Under the pieces are notes generated by a model. It was not told where the DNA came from. It searched no databases and was given only the letters and a program-made list of their open reading frames with translations. Below, piece after piece: positions 17,119-25,422 of a stretch of DNA of 37,958 nt (positions are counted from its first letter, which is position 1; every line of letters begins with the position of its first letter). Made by a program: the position numbers and the translations under genes. The DNA is from a virus. The stretch spans positions 1-37,958 of the IMG/VR virus record IMGVR_UViG_3300035670_000625; one strand, 5' to 3'.

Positions 17119-17642
17119 TTATTCACGGCGGATACGCGAAGTTTCTTAGAGATGGCGCTAAGTCATATTATAATGACATCGACCTCTTTGCCACAACTGA
17201 AGAGCTAGATAACCTTTGCGCTTTGTTCTCCGACGAGAACTACGTTTGCCGAAGAGGTAAAACGCCAATTCCAAACAGAGAAGTTATTGTGCTTTTGCCA
17301 AGGGACAAAAATATACCGTTAATAAAATTTGATGCTGAAGTGGTTTCTGGCTCTTTGCGTGATGCGGTTTTGGACCTTCCAGATACCGCAAAGACTGTTT
17401 TTATGGGCCTAGAAATCGGAATTGTTTCAGACCTGACGGACATGATTATAAAAGAAGAGGTAATGGATTTCTCGGATTCTAAGCACACTGTAGATGTCGT
17501 TGCTTACAAGAATAAGCTGGGTGATGTTGATACAACCCAACACGAACCCTTTAGGGCGGCTTGGGCAAAACACATTGCTGTTAAGTATGGCCCAAAAGGT
17601 AATCGGGAAATGCTCGATACACAGTTGGCATCTAAGACATAA
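17115..17642 (+). CDS. Nucleotidyltransferase-fold protein in the tail operon
   Basis: A 175-residue protein with the polymerase-beta superfamily signature: hydrophobic-Gly-Gly (IHGGYA, G5-G6), then NDIDLF (D21 and D23) and a third carboxylate in the strand PLIKFDAEVV (D73). The C-terminal half (LEIGIVSDLTDMIIKEE, then SKHTVDVVAYKN) matches the helix pattern of MNT-like enzymes. Such proteins transfer NMP or other groups to protein, RNA or small molecules. A role inside the tail operon is unknown to me. It might modify a tail or host component or act on a host defence. ATGA overlap with the upstream gene; the fibre gene follows after 32 bases. Confidence 0.65.
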   Translation: MIIHGGYAKFLRDGAKSYYNDIDLFATTEELDNLCALFSDENYVCRRGKTPIPNREVIVLLPRDKNIPLIKFDAEVVSGSLRDAVLDLPDTAKTVFMGLEIGIVSDLTDMIIKEEVMDFSDSKHTVDVVAYKNKLGDVDTTQHEPFRAAWAKHIAVKYGPKGNREMLDTQLASKT

Positions 17643-17674
17643 AGTGCTAAAGATACGGCACGAAGGGAATCCCA

Positions 17675-20600
17675 ATGGCATTTATCTACGACCTCAGTGA
17701 CACTTGGAACAATGCGGGTATTTCGTTCAACGGCATCAAGTTGAATGCCACTGATACTGCCAGTGCGGCTGGCTCAAAGCTGATTGATCTACAGATCAAT
17801 GGCGGTTCTAAATTCACTGTTGGCAAAACTGGCGCTGTCATTGCCACTGGCCTTATTGAAAGCACTGTAGGTGGCTTTAGGTTCCCCGACGGCACGACAC
17901 AGACCACTAAAGCCACAGTCAACAGCGTATCTGGAACTGGAACAGTTAACGGGATTACGCTTACCGGATCAGTGACCGATAGCGGCTCACTAACCCTTGG
18001 CGGGACGCTGGGTAATATTGCCAACAATCAACTTACTAACAGTGCGATTACGATAAACGGAACATCTACGCCACTTGGTGGTTCTATTGCTGTCGGTACG
18101 GTCACCTCTGTCGCTGGCACTGGCACAGTCAGCGGCCTTAGCCTGACAGGTAGCGTCACTACATCTGGATCACTGACGCTCGGCGGCACTTTGGTGCTGA
18201 CATCCGGTCAGGTAACTGACGGCCTTGGCTATACGCCATATGATGCGACGAATCCAACTGGATACATTACCGCTTCTGCACTGACGCCATATTTGACCAG
18301 CGCGACAGCGGCGACAACTTATCAGCCGCTTGATGGTGATTTAACGGCGATTGCTGCATTGGCGGGAACCGCTGGCTTAGTTCGCAAGACCGCTGCCAAC
18401 ACCTATGCTCTTGATAGTGCAGTTTACATTACTGGCATCACCTCTAGCGATGTAACAACGGCTTTGGGCTACACGCCTTACAATGCTACGAACCCTGCCG
18501 GATACACAACAAACACCGGAACAGTAACTAATGTAACTGGCGCAGGAACGGTGAGTGGCCTTACGCTAACAGGTGATGTAACGACATCTGGTGCGTTGAC
18601 TTTGGGTGGAACCCTGTCGCTTACCTCTAGCAATGTTACGACTGCACTTGGATTTACGCCATATAATGCAACGAACCCAAGCGGCTACCTTTCGAGCGTC
18701 AGCCTAACAAGCAATGTAACTGGCACACTGCCTATTGCTAATGGCGGTACAGGAGCCACGACTGAATCTGGTGCGCGTACAGCCCTTGGCTTAGGCACGG
18801 CTGCTGTTCTTAATGCTGGCGTTGCTGGCGGCGTTGCCACGCTTGATGGCAGCGGAACAGTTCCGACATCTCAATTGCCCGGTGCAGTTCTTGGTGGTCT
18901 AAACTATCAAGGTACTTGGAACGCATCGACAAACACACCGACCTTGGCATCTAGCACTGGATCAAAGGGCTATTACTACGTTGTCAGCACTGCTGGCTCT
19001 ACCAACCTAGACGGCATAACCGATTGGAAGATTGGCGATTGGGCCGTGTACGACGGTACGGCATGGCAGAAGGTCGATAACACCGACGCTGTATCTTCGG
19101 TCAATGGTTACACTGGCGCGGTTGTCCTTACGACGAGCGATGTTGCCCAAGGGACCAACCTGTACTTTACGCAAGCTGCCGCACGGGATTCTGTCTCTGC
19201 TGGCACTGGCATAAGCTACAACAGCACCACTGGCGTAATTACGAACTCCGCGCCGGATCAGACTGTCGCCCTGACAGGTGCTGGCACGACCACTGTCACT
19301 GGAACCTATCCAAACTTTACGATTACATCAAACGATAGCACTGTAGGTACGGTAACTAGCGTCAACCTGACTGCTGGAACTGGTGTAAGTGTATCTGGCG
19401 GACCCATAACATCCTCTGGCGCTATCACTGTGACCAACACTGCGCCGGATCAGGTCGTATCACTTACTGGCGCTGGCACGACAACGGTAACAGGGACATA
19501 TCCTAACTTTACTGTAACGTCTAATGACAGCGCCACAGGCACAGTAACGTCAGTTGGCGGCACAGGAACTGTTAGCGGCCTCACGCTTTCTGGCACAGTC
19601 ACAACGTCTGGCAACTTGACCCTTGGTGGCACACTGGCGGTAACGCCATCTAACTTTGCCTCGCAGACTGCAAACACTGTTCTTGCTGCACCAAATGGTG
19701 CGGCTGGTGTTCCTACGTTCCGCGCAATTGTTGCGGCGGATATTCCAACGCTTAACCAGAACACAACTGGCACAGCAGCCAACGTAACTGGAACTGTTGC
19801 TGTTGGTAATGGCGGCACAGGGGCCACGTCACTCGCATCTGGCTATCTGGTCAAGGGCAACGGCACATCTGCCGCCAGCGCGTCTGTGGTGTACGACAAC
19901 GGCACGAACGTCGGGATTGGTACGGCTACGCCAGCCGCTCCGCTTAACATTACGAAGGACAACGTGGCGTTTCGCGGCCAGTTGTCTTTGCAAACGGCCA
20001 GCGCAACTAACCTTGCGCAAATCACTTTCTATGACCAGTCCACGTTATCTGCGCAAATATATCAGAGTTATGGCGCGGACAAAGAAATTAACATCGTCAA
20101 TCCATTGCTTTCGGGTATCGCTCTTTGGACCGCCAACACCGAACGTATGCGCATCAACGCCAGCGGTGATGTCGGGATTGGTACGAACAACCCTATTAGC
20201 ACACTTGATGTTACTGGGTCTGCGGGGATTACAACGACCTCTGGGGGCAACACAGCACGTATTATAGCGGCTGCAAGCGGAACCTTCTTTGGGTCCACCA
20301 CCAACACAGCGGTAATCTTTCAGGCCAATTCCACAGAACGCATGCGCATCACCAGCGCGGGCCTTGTCGGGATTGGGACCAGCAGTCCCGCAGCAACGCT
20401 AGATGTCAACGGCCCAATATACTCGACTGGTGCGGGGTATTTCTCGGGGGTAAGTGCGCTAGGCACCAACTTACTTCTGCAATCTGTTGGGACGGCTCCG
20501 AACATTCAATTTTTCAGGGCGGGTCAAAACAACTGGTTCATTGGGTCACCGGACGCCAGCGGCGACTTTTACATTTCCGAGGGTGCCTCAAGCACGTACC

Positions 20601-22042
20601 GTATGTACTTCAAAACCGGTGGCAACGTCGGGATTGGTACGACTGCGGCGTTAGGCAAGTTGCAAGTAGCGAGTGCTGGCGCAGGAGCGTCGGAGATTGT
20701 TGCCAGCAATACGGTGGGCGTAGAGCGCATTCATCTTATCTCACGTAATACCGCTGGCAACTCGTATATTCAGTCTCAAAACTCAACCTGCTTGGTAGGC
20801 ACTTACGATAACTACAGCATGCAGTTTCTGACCAACAACACAGAACGTATGCGGATCGACACCAGCGGTAACGTCGGGATTGGTACGAATTCGGTAGCAG
20901 GTAGGTTGCACAGCGTAAGTACAACTGGTTTTGTCGATCCTACTCTTCTGTGCGGCAATGGCGTAGGTACGTTCCGCATTGTGTTCCAAAATGGCGCTTA
21001 CGCTGGCGTTCCAGCCAACAAACCTTGGCTGCACTCATACGACGATATTTATATCGGCTCAGATGCGGTAACTTCGTTTAACGTCATGTCTGGCGGCGTT
21101 AATACGTTTAAGGTGGATACCAACGGCAATGCCATTGCCAGCGGCCAAATCAACAGCAAAAACACTGCTCTGTTCTTTGGTGACGGCACGGATAACAGCG
21201 CAACTGTTTACGCAACGGGTGGCCCTGTTAAGTTTTTTGCCAACGCCGCAGAACGTATGCGCATCAATACCAGCGGTAACTTGCTGGTGGGGACTACTAC
21301 GGATTACGACAACGCACGTATCAGCATCCAGCCGGGTAGTAACTCGACGGCAGTCGCCACGAGTTGGAGCGACAACGTCTACCTCGTCAATATGCCCTAC
21401 GACACGAACTACTCTATGGGGGTCAGGGCTAGTGCCGTCACACGCGAGCTTGCACTCATCGCCAACAGCGCGGATGGCACTGCGCGTATTTCGTTCTACG
21501 CCAGCGGCAACGGTACGATAACTGAACGTATGCGCATCGACGCCAGCGGCAATGTTTACGTTAATAAGACTTCCGCCACTACTACTGGCAGCGGACATTA
21601 TTTTACCGCTGATGGCGGTGCCGGTCATACGAGATCGAGCAATCCGGCCTTGGCCCTGCGCAGGGACAGCACTGATGGGGATGCCGCCATTTTTCTCCGC
21701 GAAGGCACACAGGTCGGTAGCATAGGCGTCACCAGTTCGGCTACATCCTACAACACCTCCTCCGACTACCGCCTCAAGGAAATCGACGGTCCTATCGCCA
21801 ACAGCGGAGCGTACATCGACGCGCTCAAGCCGGTGCAGGGTAGTTGGAAGGCAGATGGTTCACGCTTCATCGGTCTGCTGGCGCACGAAGTTCAGGAGGT
21901 CTCCGAAACGCCAATCGCCACGGGTGAGAAGGACGGCGAGGAAATGCAGGGTATGGATTACTCTGCACCTGAACTCATCGCTAACCTTATCGCAGAAGTT
22001 CAATCACTCCGCGCCCGCGTGGCACAACTAGAAGGAAACTAA
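17675..22042 (+). CDS. Tail fibre with C-terminal S74 intramolecular chaperone
   Basis: A 1455-residue receptor-binding fibre. The N-terminal half has repeated G-T-V-(T/S)-S-V-x-G-T-G-T-V units and repeated ALGYTPYNATNP segments, typical of beta-helical trimeric fibres. Residues about 750-1330 contain five ERMRI-x-x-(S/A)-G units, most continuing into VGIGT. The C-terminal 94 residues are a peptidase S74 chaperone that assists trimerisation and then cuts itself off. The dyad is in SDYRLK (S1363, K1368), followed by FIGLLAHEVQEV and a closing coiled coil (LIAEVQSLRARVAQLE). ATG 17675 has AAGGGA 6 bases upstream. Confidence 0.9.
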   Translation: MAFIYDLSDTWNNAGISFNGIKLNATDTASAAGSKLIDLQINGGSKFTVGKTGAVIATGLIESTVGGFRFPDGTTQTTKATVNSVSGTGTVNGITLTGSVTDSGSLTLGGTLGNIANNQLTNSAITINGTSTPLGGSIAVGTVTSVAGTGTVSGLSLTGSVTTSGSLTLGGTLVLTSGQVTDGLGYTPYDATNPTGYITASALTPYLTSATAATTYQPLDGDLTAIAALAGTAGLVRKTAANTYALDSAVYITGITSSDVTTALGYTPYNATNPAGYTTNTGTVTNVTGAGTVSGLTLTGDVTTSGALTLGGTLSLTSSNVTTALGFTPYNATNPSGYLSSVSLTSNVTGTLPIANGGTGATTESGARTALGLGTAAVLNAGVAGGVATLDGSGTVPTSQLPGAVLGGLNYQGTWNASTNTPTLASSTGSKGYYYVVSTAGSTNLDGITDWKIGDWAVYDGTAWQKVDNTDAVSSVNGYTGAVVLTTSDVAQGTNLYFTQAAARDSVSAGTGISYNSTTGVITNSAPDQTVALTGAGTTTVTGTYPNFTITSNDSTVGTVTSVNLTAGTGVSVSGGPITSSGAITVTNTAPDQVVSLTGAGTTTVTGTYPNFTVTSNDSATGTVTSVGGTGTVSGLTLSGTVTTSGNLTLGGTLAVTPSNFASQTANTVLAAPNGAAGVPTFRAIVAADIPTLNQNTTGTAANVTGTVAVGNGGTGATSLASGYLVKGNGTSAASASVVYDNGTNVGIGTATPAAPLNITKDNVAFRGQLSLQTASATNLAQITFYDQSTLSAQIYQSYGADKEINIVNPLLSGIALWTANTERMRINASGDVGIGTNNPISTLDVTGSAGITTTSGGNTARIIAAASGTFFGSTTNTAVIFQANSTERMRITSAGLVGIGTSSPAATLDVNGPIYSTGAGYFSGVSALGTNLLLQSVGTAPNIQFFRAGQNNWFIGSPDASGDFYISEGASSTYRMYFKTGGNVGIGTTAALGKLQVASAGAGASEIVASNTVGVERIHLISRNTAGNSYIQSQNSTCLVGTYDNYSMQFLTNNTERMRIDTSGNVGIGTNSVAGRLHSVSTTGFVDPTLLCGNGVGTFRIVFQNGAYAGVPANKPWLHSYDDIYIGSDAVTSFNVMSGGVNTFKVDTNGNAIASGQINSKNTALFFGDGTDNSATVYATGGPVKFFANAAERMRINTSGNLLVGTTTDYDNARISIQPGSNSTAVATSWSDNVYLVNMPYDTNYSMGVRASAVTRELALIANSADGTARISFYASGNGTITERMRIDASGNVYVNKTSATTTGSGHYFTADGGAGHTRSSNPALALRRDSTDGDAAIFLREGTQVGSIGVTSSATSYNTSSDYRLKEIDGPIANSGAYIDALKPVQGSWKADGSRFIGLLAHEVQEVSETPIATGEKDGEEMQGMDYSAPELIANLIAEVQSLRARVAQLEGN

Positions 22043-22045
22043 GAC

Positions 22046-22375
22046 ATGGCTATTACTAACGTGTGGAATATCCAGCAAATGGATTGTTACCCAGAACTCG
22101 ACGGCGAAACCGATGTGGTCTTTACCTGTCATTGGGTATTATCTGGTACAGACGGCACCTACAACGGCTCAGTATACGGCTCAGTCGGCGTCAGCCTCGA
22201 CGAGGGTTCGACATTCACGCCATATGCCGACCTGACTGAAGCGCAGGTCATTGGCTGGGTTAAAGAAGCACTTGGCGAAGAATCCGTAACAAGCTATGAA
22301 GAAAACGTGGCCCAGCAGATTGCTAATCAGATTAACCCACCTGTAGTGACGCCACCGCTACCTTGGAGTGAATAA
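22046..22375 (+). CDS. Fibre-adjacent protein, DUF7936-like
   Basis: A 109-residue protein with NVWNIQQMDCYPELDGETDV near the start, a Gly/Tyr-rich middle (GTYNGSVYGSVGVSL) and PYADLTEAQVIGWVKEALGE, ending PPLPWSE. This pattern is widespread downstream of phage tail fibres, and I associate it with the family named DUF7936. Its function is unknown; a fibre assembly or receptor-related role is suggested only by position. It starts 3 bases after the fibre stop, with AAGGAAA upstream. Confidence 0.65.
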   Translation: MAITNVWNIQQMDCYPELDGETDVVFTCHWVLSGTDGTYNGSVYGSVGVSLDEGSTFTPYADLTEAQVIGWVKEALGEESVTSYEENVAQQIANQINPPVVTPPLPWSE

Positions 22376-22376
22376 T

Positions 22377-22541
22377 ATGGATATCAATCTTACCCTGAAC
22401 GTCGATGAGATCAACGCCGTCCTTCACACGCTTGGCAATTTGCCAACTTCCTCCGGTGCGTTTCCTCTTTTGATGAAAATCAAGGATCAGGCTGAAGGCC
22501 AAATTGGCGCTCCAGCACAGGAACTCGAAGCCGGAGAGTGA
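22377..22541 (+). CDS. Small phage protein downstream of fibre
   Basis: A 54-residue protein (MDINLTLNVDEINAVLHTLG, then NLPTSSGAFPLLMKIKDQAE). Short proteins of this kind commonly sit after tail fibre genes in phages of proteobacteria. The predicted structure is a beta strand followed by two helices. It starts immediately after the preceding stop and ends just before the holin start, in a tight operon. No function is assigned. Confidence 0.65.
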   Translation: MDINLTLNVDEINAVLHTLGNLPTSSGAFPLLMKIKDQAEGQIGAPAQELEAGE

Positions 22542-22543
22542 CA

Positions 22544-22744
22544 ATGAGCGTTCATTCAATACTTAATCATTTGGGGGATAACGTGAAGCATATTGCTGAC
22601 GGTTTGGCAGTTGCTGCTGCGTTTGGTACCTTGGTGCAGTTTTTGCCACCACTGGCGTCCCTTTTGACTATAGTTTGGATGTCGCTTAGAATTTATGATT
22701 GGTTGGAAGCAAGGCTCTCAGGGGAGCGTTTGCCAAGAGAATAG
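22544..22744 (+). CDS. Putative holin (T7-type class II-like)
   Basis: A 66-residue membrane protein. A hydrophobic stretch runs from GLAVAAAFGTLVQFL to LASLLTIVWMSLRIYDW with a Pro-Pro break, allowing one or two membrane segments, and is followed by a short charged tail (EARLSGERLPRE). This is the pattern of small phage holins related to the T7 type. ATG 22544 is preferred over GTG 22538 because GGAG lies about 7 bases upstream of it. The amidase and spanin genes lie downstream, which supports a role in timing lysis. Confidence 0.6.
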   Translation: MSVHSILNHLGDNVKHIADGLAVAAAFGTLVQFLPPLASLLTIVWMSLRIYDWLEARLSGERLPRE

Positions 22745-22752
22745 GGTGTTTA

Positions 22753-23928
22753 ATGAATCCGCTAAAAATAGACGAGAACCTGTACAAATATTGTACGCCT
22801 CGTCAAAGGGAAATCCTTGAAGCCATAGAACGTCTTGGCAGCGCAAGGGTGGCTTCCATTGAACTCGGCATGAACGTAGGTGGCGCAAGCGAAACCTATA
22901 ACGCCGTTAAGAGAAAGGCCGCAAAGTTTGGCTATTCGCCGGAGCATGACTTTACTCGACCTGTTCCCGAAGGGTATGTAGCTAAGGGCGTCAGCACCTA
23001 TTACAATGCCGAAGGCAAGCCAGCCGGACAATGGGTCAAGGCGTCACTTAGCCATCAGGCGCTTGTTGACGCTATGAAAGAGGCCATAGACGGCTTTAAG
23101 GACGAGATACTGCCAGCCAGTGTTATTGTGGCCCCAGAAGGCTCTGAGGAGCATCTGTGCAACCTATACACCTTTACCGACTATCACCTTGGGATGTTGG
23201 CGTGGCACAAAGAGGGTGGCAGCGATTGGAATATATCCATTGCGGAAAAAACGATTCTGGCTGCGCTGGTACAAATGGTCAATCAAAGCCCAAATGCGCA
23301 CACAGCAGTGCTCAATATCCAAGGCGACTTCCTGCACACAGATGGTAAGACACCTGTTACGCCAGCATCAAAACACGTTCTGGATGCCGACAGCCGCTTC
23401 CCTAAGATACGCCGCTCCGCGATCCGGATTATCCGTTCATTAGTGGCGATCTGTTTGCAACGCCATCAAGAGGTGCGCTTGATTATCGCTGAAGGCAACC
23501 ACGACGAGGAAAGTGCCGGGTGGCTGGCTGATCTGTTCTCAGTCCATTACGAAGAAGAGCCTCGCGTAACTGTCAATGACAGCGTCCTGCCCTTCTATGT
23601 GTTTGAATGGGGCAGTACCATGCTGGGCATTCACCACGGCCACAAGGTTAAGAACGAGAGCCTACCGCTGCTATTTGCAGCACAGTTCCCGCAAGAGTGG
23701 GGCAGAACCACTCGCAGAGAAATCCACTGCGGACATCGTCACCACAGGGACGAAAAAGAGTATAATGGCGTTACTGTAGTGCAGCATCCAACTTTAGCTG
23801 CTAGGGATGCCTATGCTGCGCGTGGTGGATGGATTGCAGATCGTGCAGCCTGGGCTATAACGTACCACAAAAAGTACGGCGCTGTAGGGCGCGTAATGAT
23901 TACAACTGAGATGCTGGAGATAACATGA
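22753..23928 (+). CDS. Winged-helix / calcineurin-like phosphoesterase fusion
   Basis: A 391-residue protein. Residues 13-65 look like a winged helix (TPRQREILEAIERLGSARVA, then a recognition-helix-like NVGGASETYNAVKRK). From residue 137 it is a metallophosphoesterase with the full metal set: D143 and H145 in FTDYHLG, D192 in GDFLHTD, GNHDE at 248-252, HHGHK near 294-298, and CGHRHH at 326-331. Relatives act as exonucleases or phosphodiesterases. DNA binding followed by phosphodiester cleavage is a reasonable inference. The ATG at 22753 (AGGGTG upstream) is chosen over an upstream in-frame start that overlaps the holin. Confidence 0.8.
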   Translation: MNPLKIDENLYKYCTPRQREILEAIERLGSARVASIELGMNVGGASETYNAVKRKAAKFGYSPEHDFTRPVPEGYVAKGVSTYYNAEGKPAGQWVKASLSHQALVDAMKEAIDGFKDEILPASVIVAPEGSEEHLCNLYTFTDYHLGMLAWHKEGGSDWNISIAEKTILAALVQMVNQSPNAHTAVLNIQGDFLHTDGKTPVTPASKHVLDADSRFPKIRRSAIRIIRSLVAICLQRHQEVRLIIAEGNHDEESAGWLADLFSVHYEEEPRVTVNDSVLPFYVFEWGSTMLGIHHGHKVKNESLPLLFAAQFPQEWGRTTRREIHCGHRHHRDEKEYNGVTVVQHPTLAARDAYAARGGWIADRAAWAITYHKKYGAVGRVMITTEMLEIT

Positions 23929-24140
23929 CTGACGCAATAGACCCACCGCATTACCAAGCCCACCCATCGGGCGTTGAGTGCATACAAATCACGGAACATA
24001 TGAATTTCTGCCTTGGCAATGCCATAAAATATATTTGGAGGGCAGGGCTTAAAAATAATGCTATAGAGGACTTGAGAAAAGCGCGGTGGTATATTGACCG
24101 CGAGATAGCAAGGATAGAACATGAGCAATTTTCCGATTAA
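23925..24140 (+). CDS. DUF3310 protein
   Basis: A 71-residue protein with the full DUF3310 pattern: DPPHYQAHPSGVECIQITEH, then FCLGNAIKYIWRAGLKN, then DLRKARWYIDREI. The family is widespread in phages and is sometimes labelled nucleotide kinase on weak grounds; its true role is unknown. It overlaps the upstream gene by 4 bases and the amidase start by 20 bases, so it is read in the lysis block. Confidence 0.85.
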   Translation: MTDAIDPPHYQAHPSGVECIQITEHMNFCLGNAIKYIWRAGLKNNAIEDLRKARWYIDREIARIEHEQFSD

Positions 24141-24585
24141 GCGCATTGTGGTCCACTGCACTGCAACCCGTGAGGGCCAAGATGTAAGTGCGGCAACCAT
24201 TCGCGGCTGGCATTTGAAGCAGGGCTGGTCGGACATTGGCTATCACTATGTGGTGCGTCTGGATGGCCGGATCGAAAAGGGTCGCCCTGACACTGCTATC
24301 GGTTCCCATGTCAAAGGCTGGAACAAGGGCAGCATCGCCATTGTTTATGTTGGCGGCTTGGACAGCAATGGCAAAGCCAAGGACACGCGGACGCCAGCCC
24401 AGAAGAAGGGTCTGAAGGAAATCATCAACCGCATGTCTGCTTTGCACAAGAACCCACCAGTTATCGGCCACCGCGATCTATCGCCTGACAAGGATGGTGA
24501 TGGCGTGGTTGAGAAACATGAGTGGCTGAAGATGTGTCCATGCTTTGATGTGCGTGATTGGGTTAAGCAGGGAATGCCAATATGA
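24121..24585 (+). CDS. N-acetylmuramoyl-L-alanine amidase (T7 lysozyme type)
   Basis: A 154-residue endolysin that cuts the amide bond between muramic acid and L-Ala of peptidoglycan. Expected zinc ligands are H12 (VVHCTA), H117 (IGHRDL) and C139 or C141 (KMCPCFD). GYHYVV (Y41/Y43) and AIGSHVKGWN match the T7 gp3.5 active-site region. Between the second and third ligands is a perfect 12-residue EF-hand-like loop (DKDGDGVVEKHE, 123-134). No signal peptide is seen, so export depends on a holin. The start overlaps DUF3310, and the stop overlaps the next gene as ATGA. Confidence 0.9.
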   Translation: MSNFPIKRIVVHCTATREGQDVSAATIRGWHLKQGWSDIGYHYVVRLDGRIEKGRPDTAIGSHVKGWNKGSIAIVYVGGLDSNGKAKDTRTPAQKKGLKEIINRMSALHKNPPVIGHRDLSPDKDGDGVVEKHEWLKMCPCFDVRDWVKQGMPI

Positions 24586-24836
24586 TTAGCTTACTCTGGA
24601 CACCAAACGGACGCCGTGCAGCAGCATTTGGCGCGTTGCTAGGCGGCTGCGTTATTATGACTGTCTTCGCTGCCATTGGCGTGTGGTTGGTGTCTGGAAA
24701 CGCAACGTATAGCTTCTATCTGGCTCTGGCGGCTCATGCGCAGATCATGCTTGGCCTGACTGCGTTTACTGCATTGTTTGTGAAGAGAAGCATAAAGGCT
24801 GGCAAAGATGGAATTGAGATCACAGATGCTAACTAA
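24582..24836 (+). CDS. Two-pass membrane protein, holin candidate
   Basis: An 84-residue protein with two hydrophobic segments (about residues 14-37, GALLGGCVIMTVFAAIGVWL, and 44-67, FYLALAAHAQIMLGLTAFTA) and a short charged C-terminus. It sits between the endolysin and the spanins. Size, topology and place fit a holin or antiholin. With the candidate at 22544, the phage may have a holin/antiholin pair. It overlaps the amidase by 4 bases and Rz by 29 bases. Confidence 0.55.
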   Translation: MISLLWTPNGRRAAAFGALLGGCVIMTVFAAIGVWLVSGNATYSFYLALAAHAQIMLGLTAFTALFVKRSIKAGKDGIEITDAN

Positions 24837-25302
24837 ATTTGTTCCGTATCTGAAGTTTGCGCCATACGCAGGAATCGCCTTGTTCGCCCTTTTGGCGGCT
24901 GTGCAGTACGGCAATGCTCGGCACTGGGAAAAACGCTACATAGCCTCTGAAAAGACTGTGGCGCGTTATGAAGGCGCACAACTTGCGGCTATAGAGATTA
25001 ACAAGGCTAAGGTCGCTCAGATTGAGCGCCAATATGCCACCATATCAGAAAAGGCAGAGTCCGATTATGAAAAACGTATTGCTGATAACCGCGCTGCTCT
25101 TGACCGCTGGATGCGCAACCAAGCCGCTAAAGGTTCTGCCGGAAGCACCGGAGCAAGCGAAGCCGCCTCAGTGCCCGGTGAAATTGTGTCAGGAGCCGAA
25201 ACGGCCATCGTTCCTGTTGCCGATCTCGAAATAGTCGCTGACGCCTACGCGCAGTTGGATGCGCTACGGGCTTGGGCGCTTGAGGTCGGTAAGGTTAAGT
25301 AA
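24808..25302 (+). CDS. Inner-membrane spanin (Rz-like)
   Basis: A 164-residue protein with one N-terminal membrane anchor (residues about 15-33) followed by a long charged helix (ASEKTVARYEGAQLAAIEIN, then KVAQIERQYATISEK) that can span the periplasm. A second frame inside it encodes a lipoprotein, as in Rz/Rz1 pairs, which fuse the inner and outer membranes in the last step of lysis. Start 24808 is taken because AAAGG lies upstream; ATG 24826 is an alternative. The 3' end overlaps a minus-strand small gene by 39 bases. Confidence 0.8.
   Translation: MELRSQMLTKFVPYLKFAPYAGIALFALLAAVQYGNARHWEKRYIASEKTVARYEGAQLAAIEINKAKVAQIERQYATISEKAESDYEKRIADNRAALDRWMRNQAAKGSAGSTGASEAASVPGEIVSGAETAIVPVADLEIVADAYAQLDALRAWALEVGKVK
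25067..25234 (+). CDS. Outer-membrane spanin lipoprotein (Rz1-like), nested in Rz
   Basis: A 55-residue protein wholly inside the Rz gene in another frame. The signal peptide is MKNVLLITALLLTAGC with the lipobox-like TAGC giving a lipidated Cys16. The mature part is Pro-rich (LPEAPEQAKPPQCPV), as usual for Rz1. The frame is open from 25022, but starting at 25067 gives a clean N-terminus with two positive or neutral residues before the hydrophobic core. It would pair with Rz across the periplasm. Confidence 0.8.
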   Translation: MKNVLLITALLLTAGCATKPLKVLPEAPEQAKPPQCPVKLCQEPKRPSFLLPISK

Positions 25303-25422
25303 CTCCCTGCGGCGTTTGGCTTCTGCGAAAGTCAAGCCCTCTGAGTTCCGTAGCGGAAATGCGCTATCTGATGATACACGGTAGTTCTTGCCCAGTGGGG
25401 CTGCTTGCTGTGCTTTAATCAT
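25264..25422 (-). CDS. Small basic protein at the end of the leftward operon
   Basis: A 52-residue minus-strand frame (MIKAQQAAPLGKNYRVSSDS, ending in a basic stretch with EAKRRRELL and LKRPSP). A strong GGAGGTG Shine-Dalgarno lies about 9 bases before the ATG, and the start overlaps the stop of the upstream minus-strand gene by 8 bases; both support translation. Its 3' end overlaps the 3' end of Rz convergently by 39 bases. No family recognised. Confidence 0.5.
   Translation of the reverse strand: MIKAQQAAPLGKNYRVSSDSAFPLRNSEGLTFAEAKRRRELLNLTDLKRPSP

Noticed and set aside
21059-21628. 189-codon minus-strand frame inside the tail fibre
   Set aside because: Produced by repeated fibre codons read backwards; no start context and no recognisable fold.
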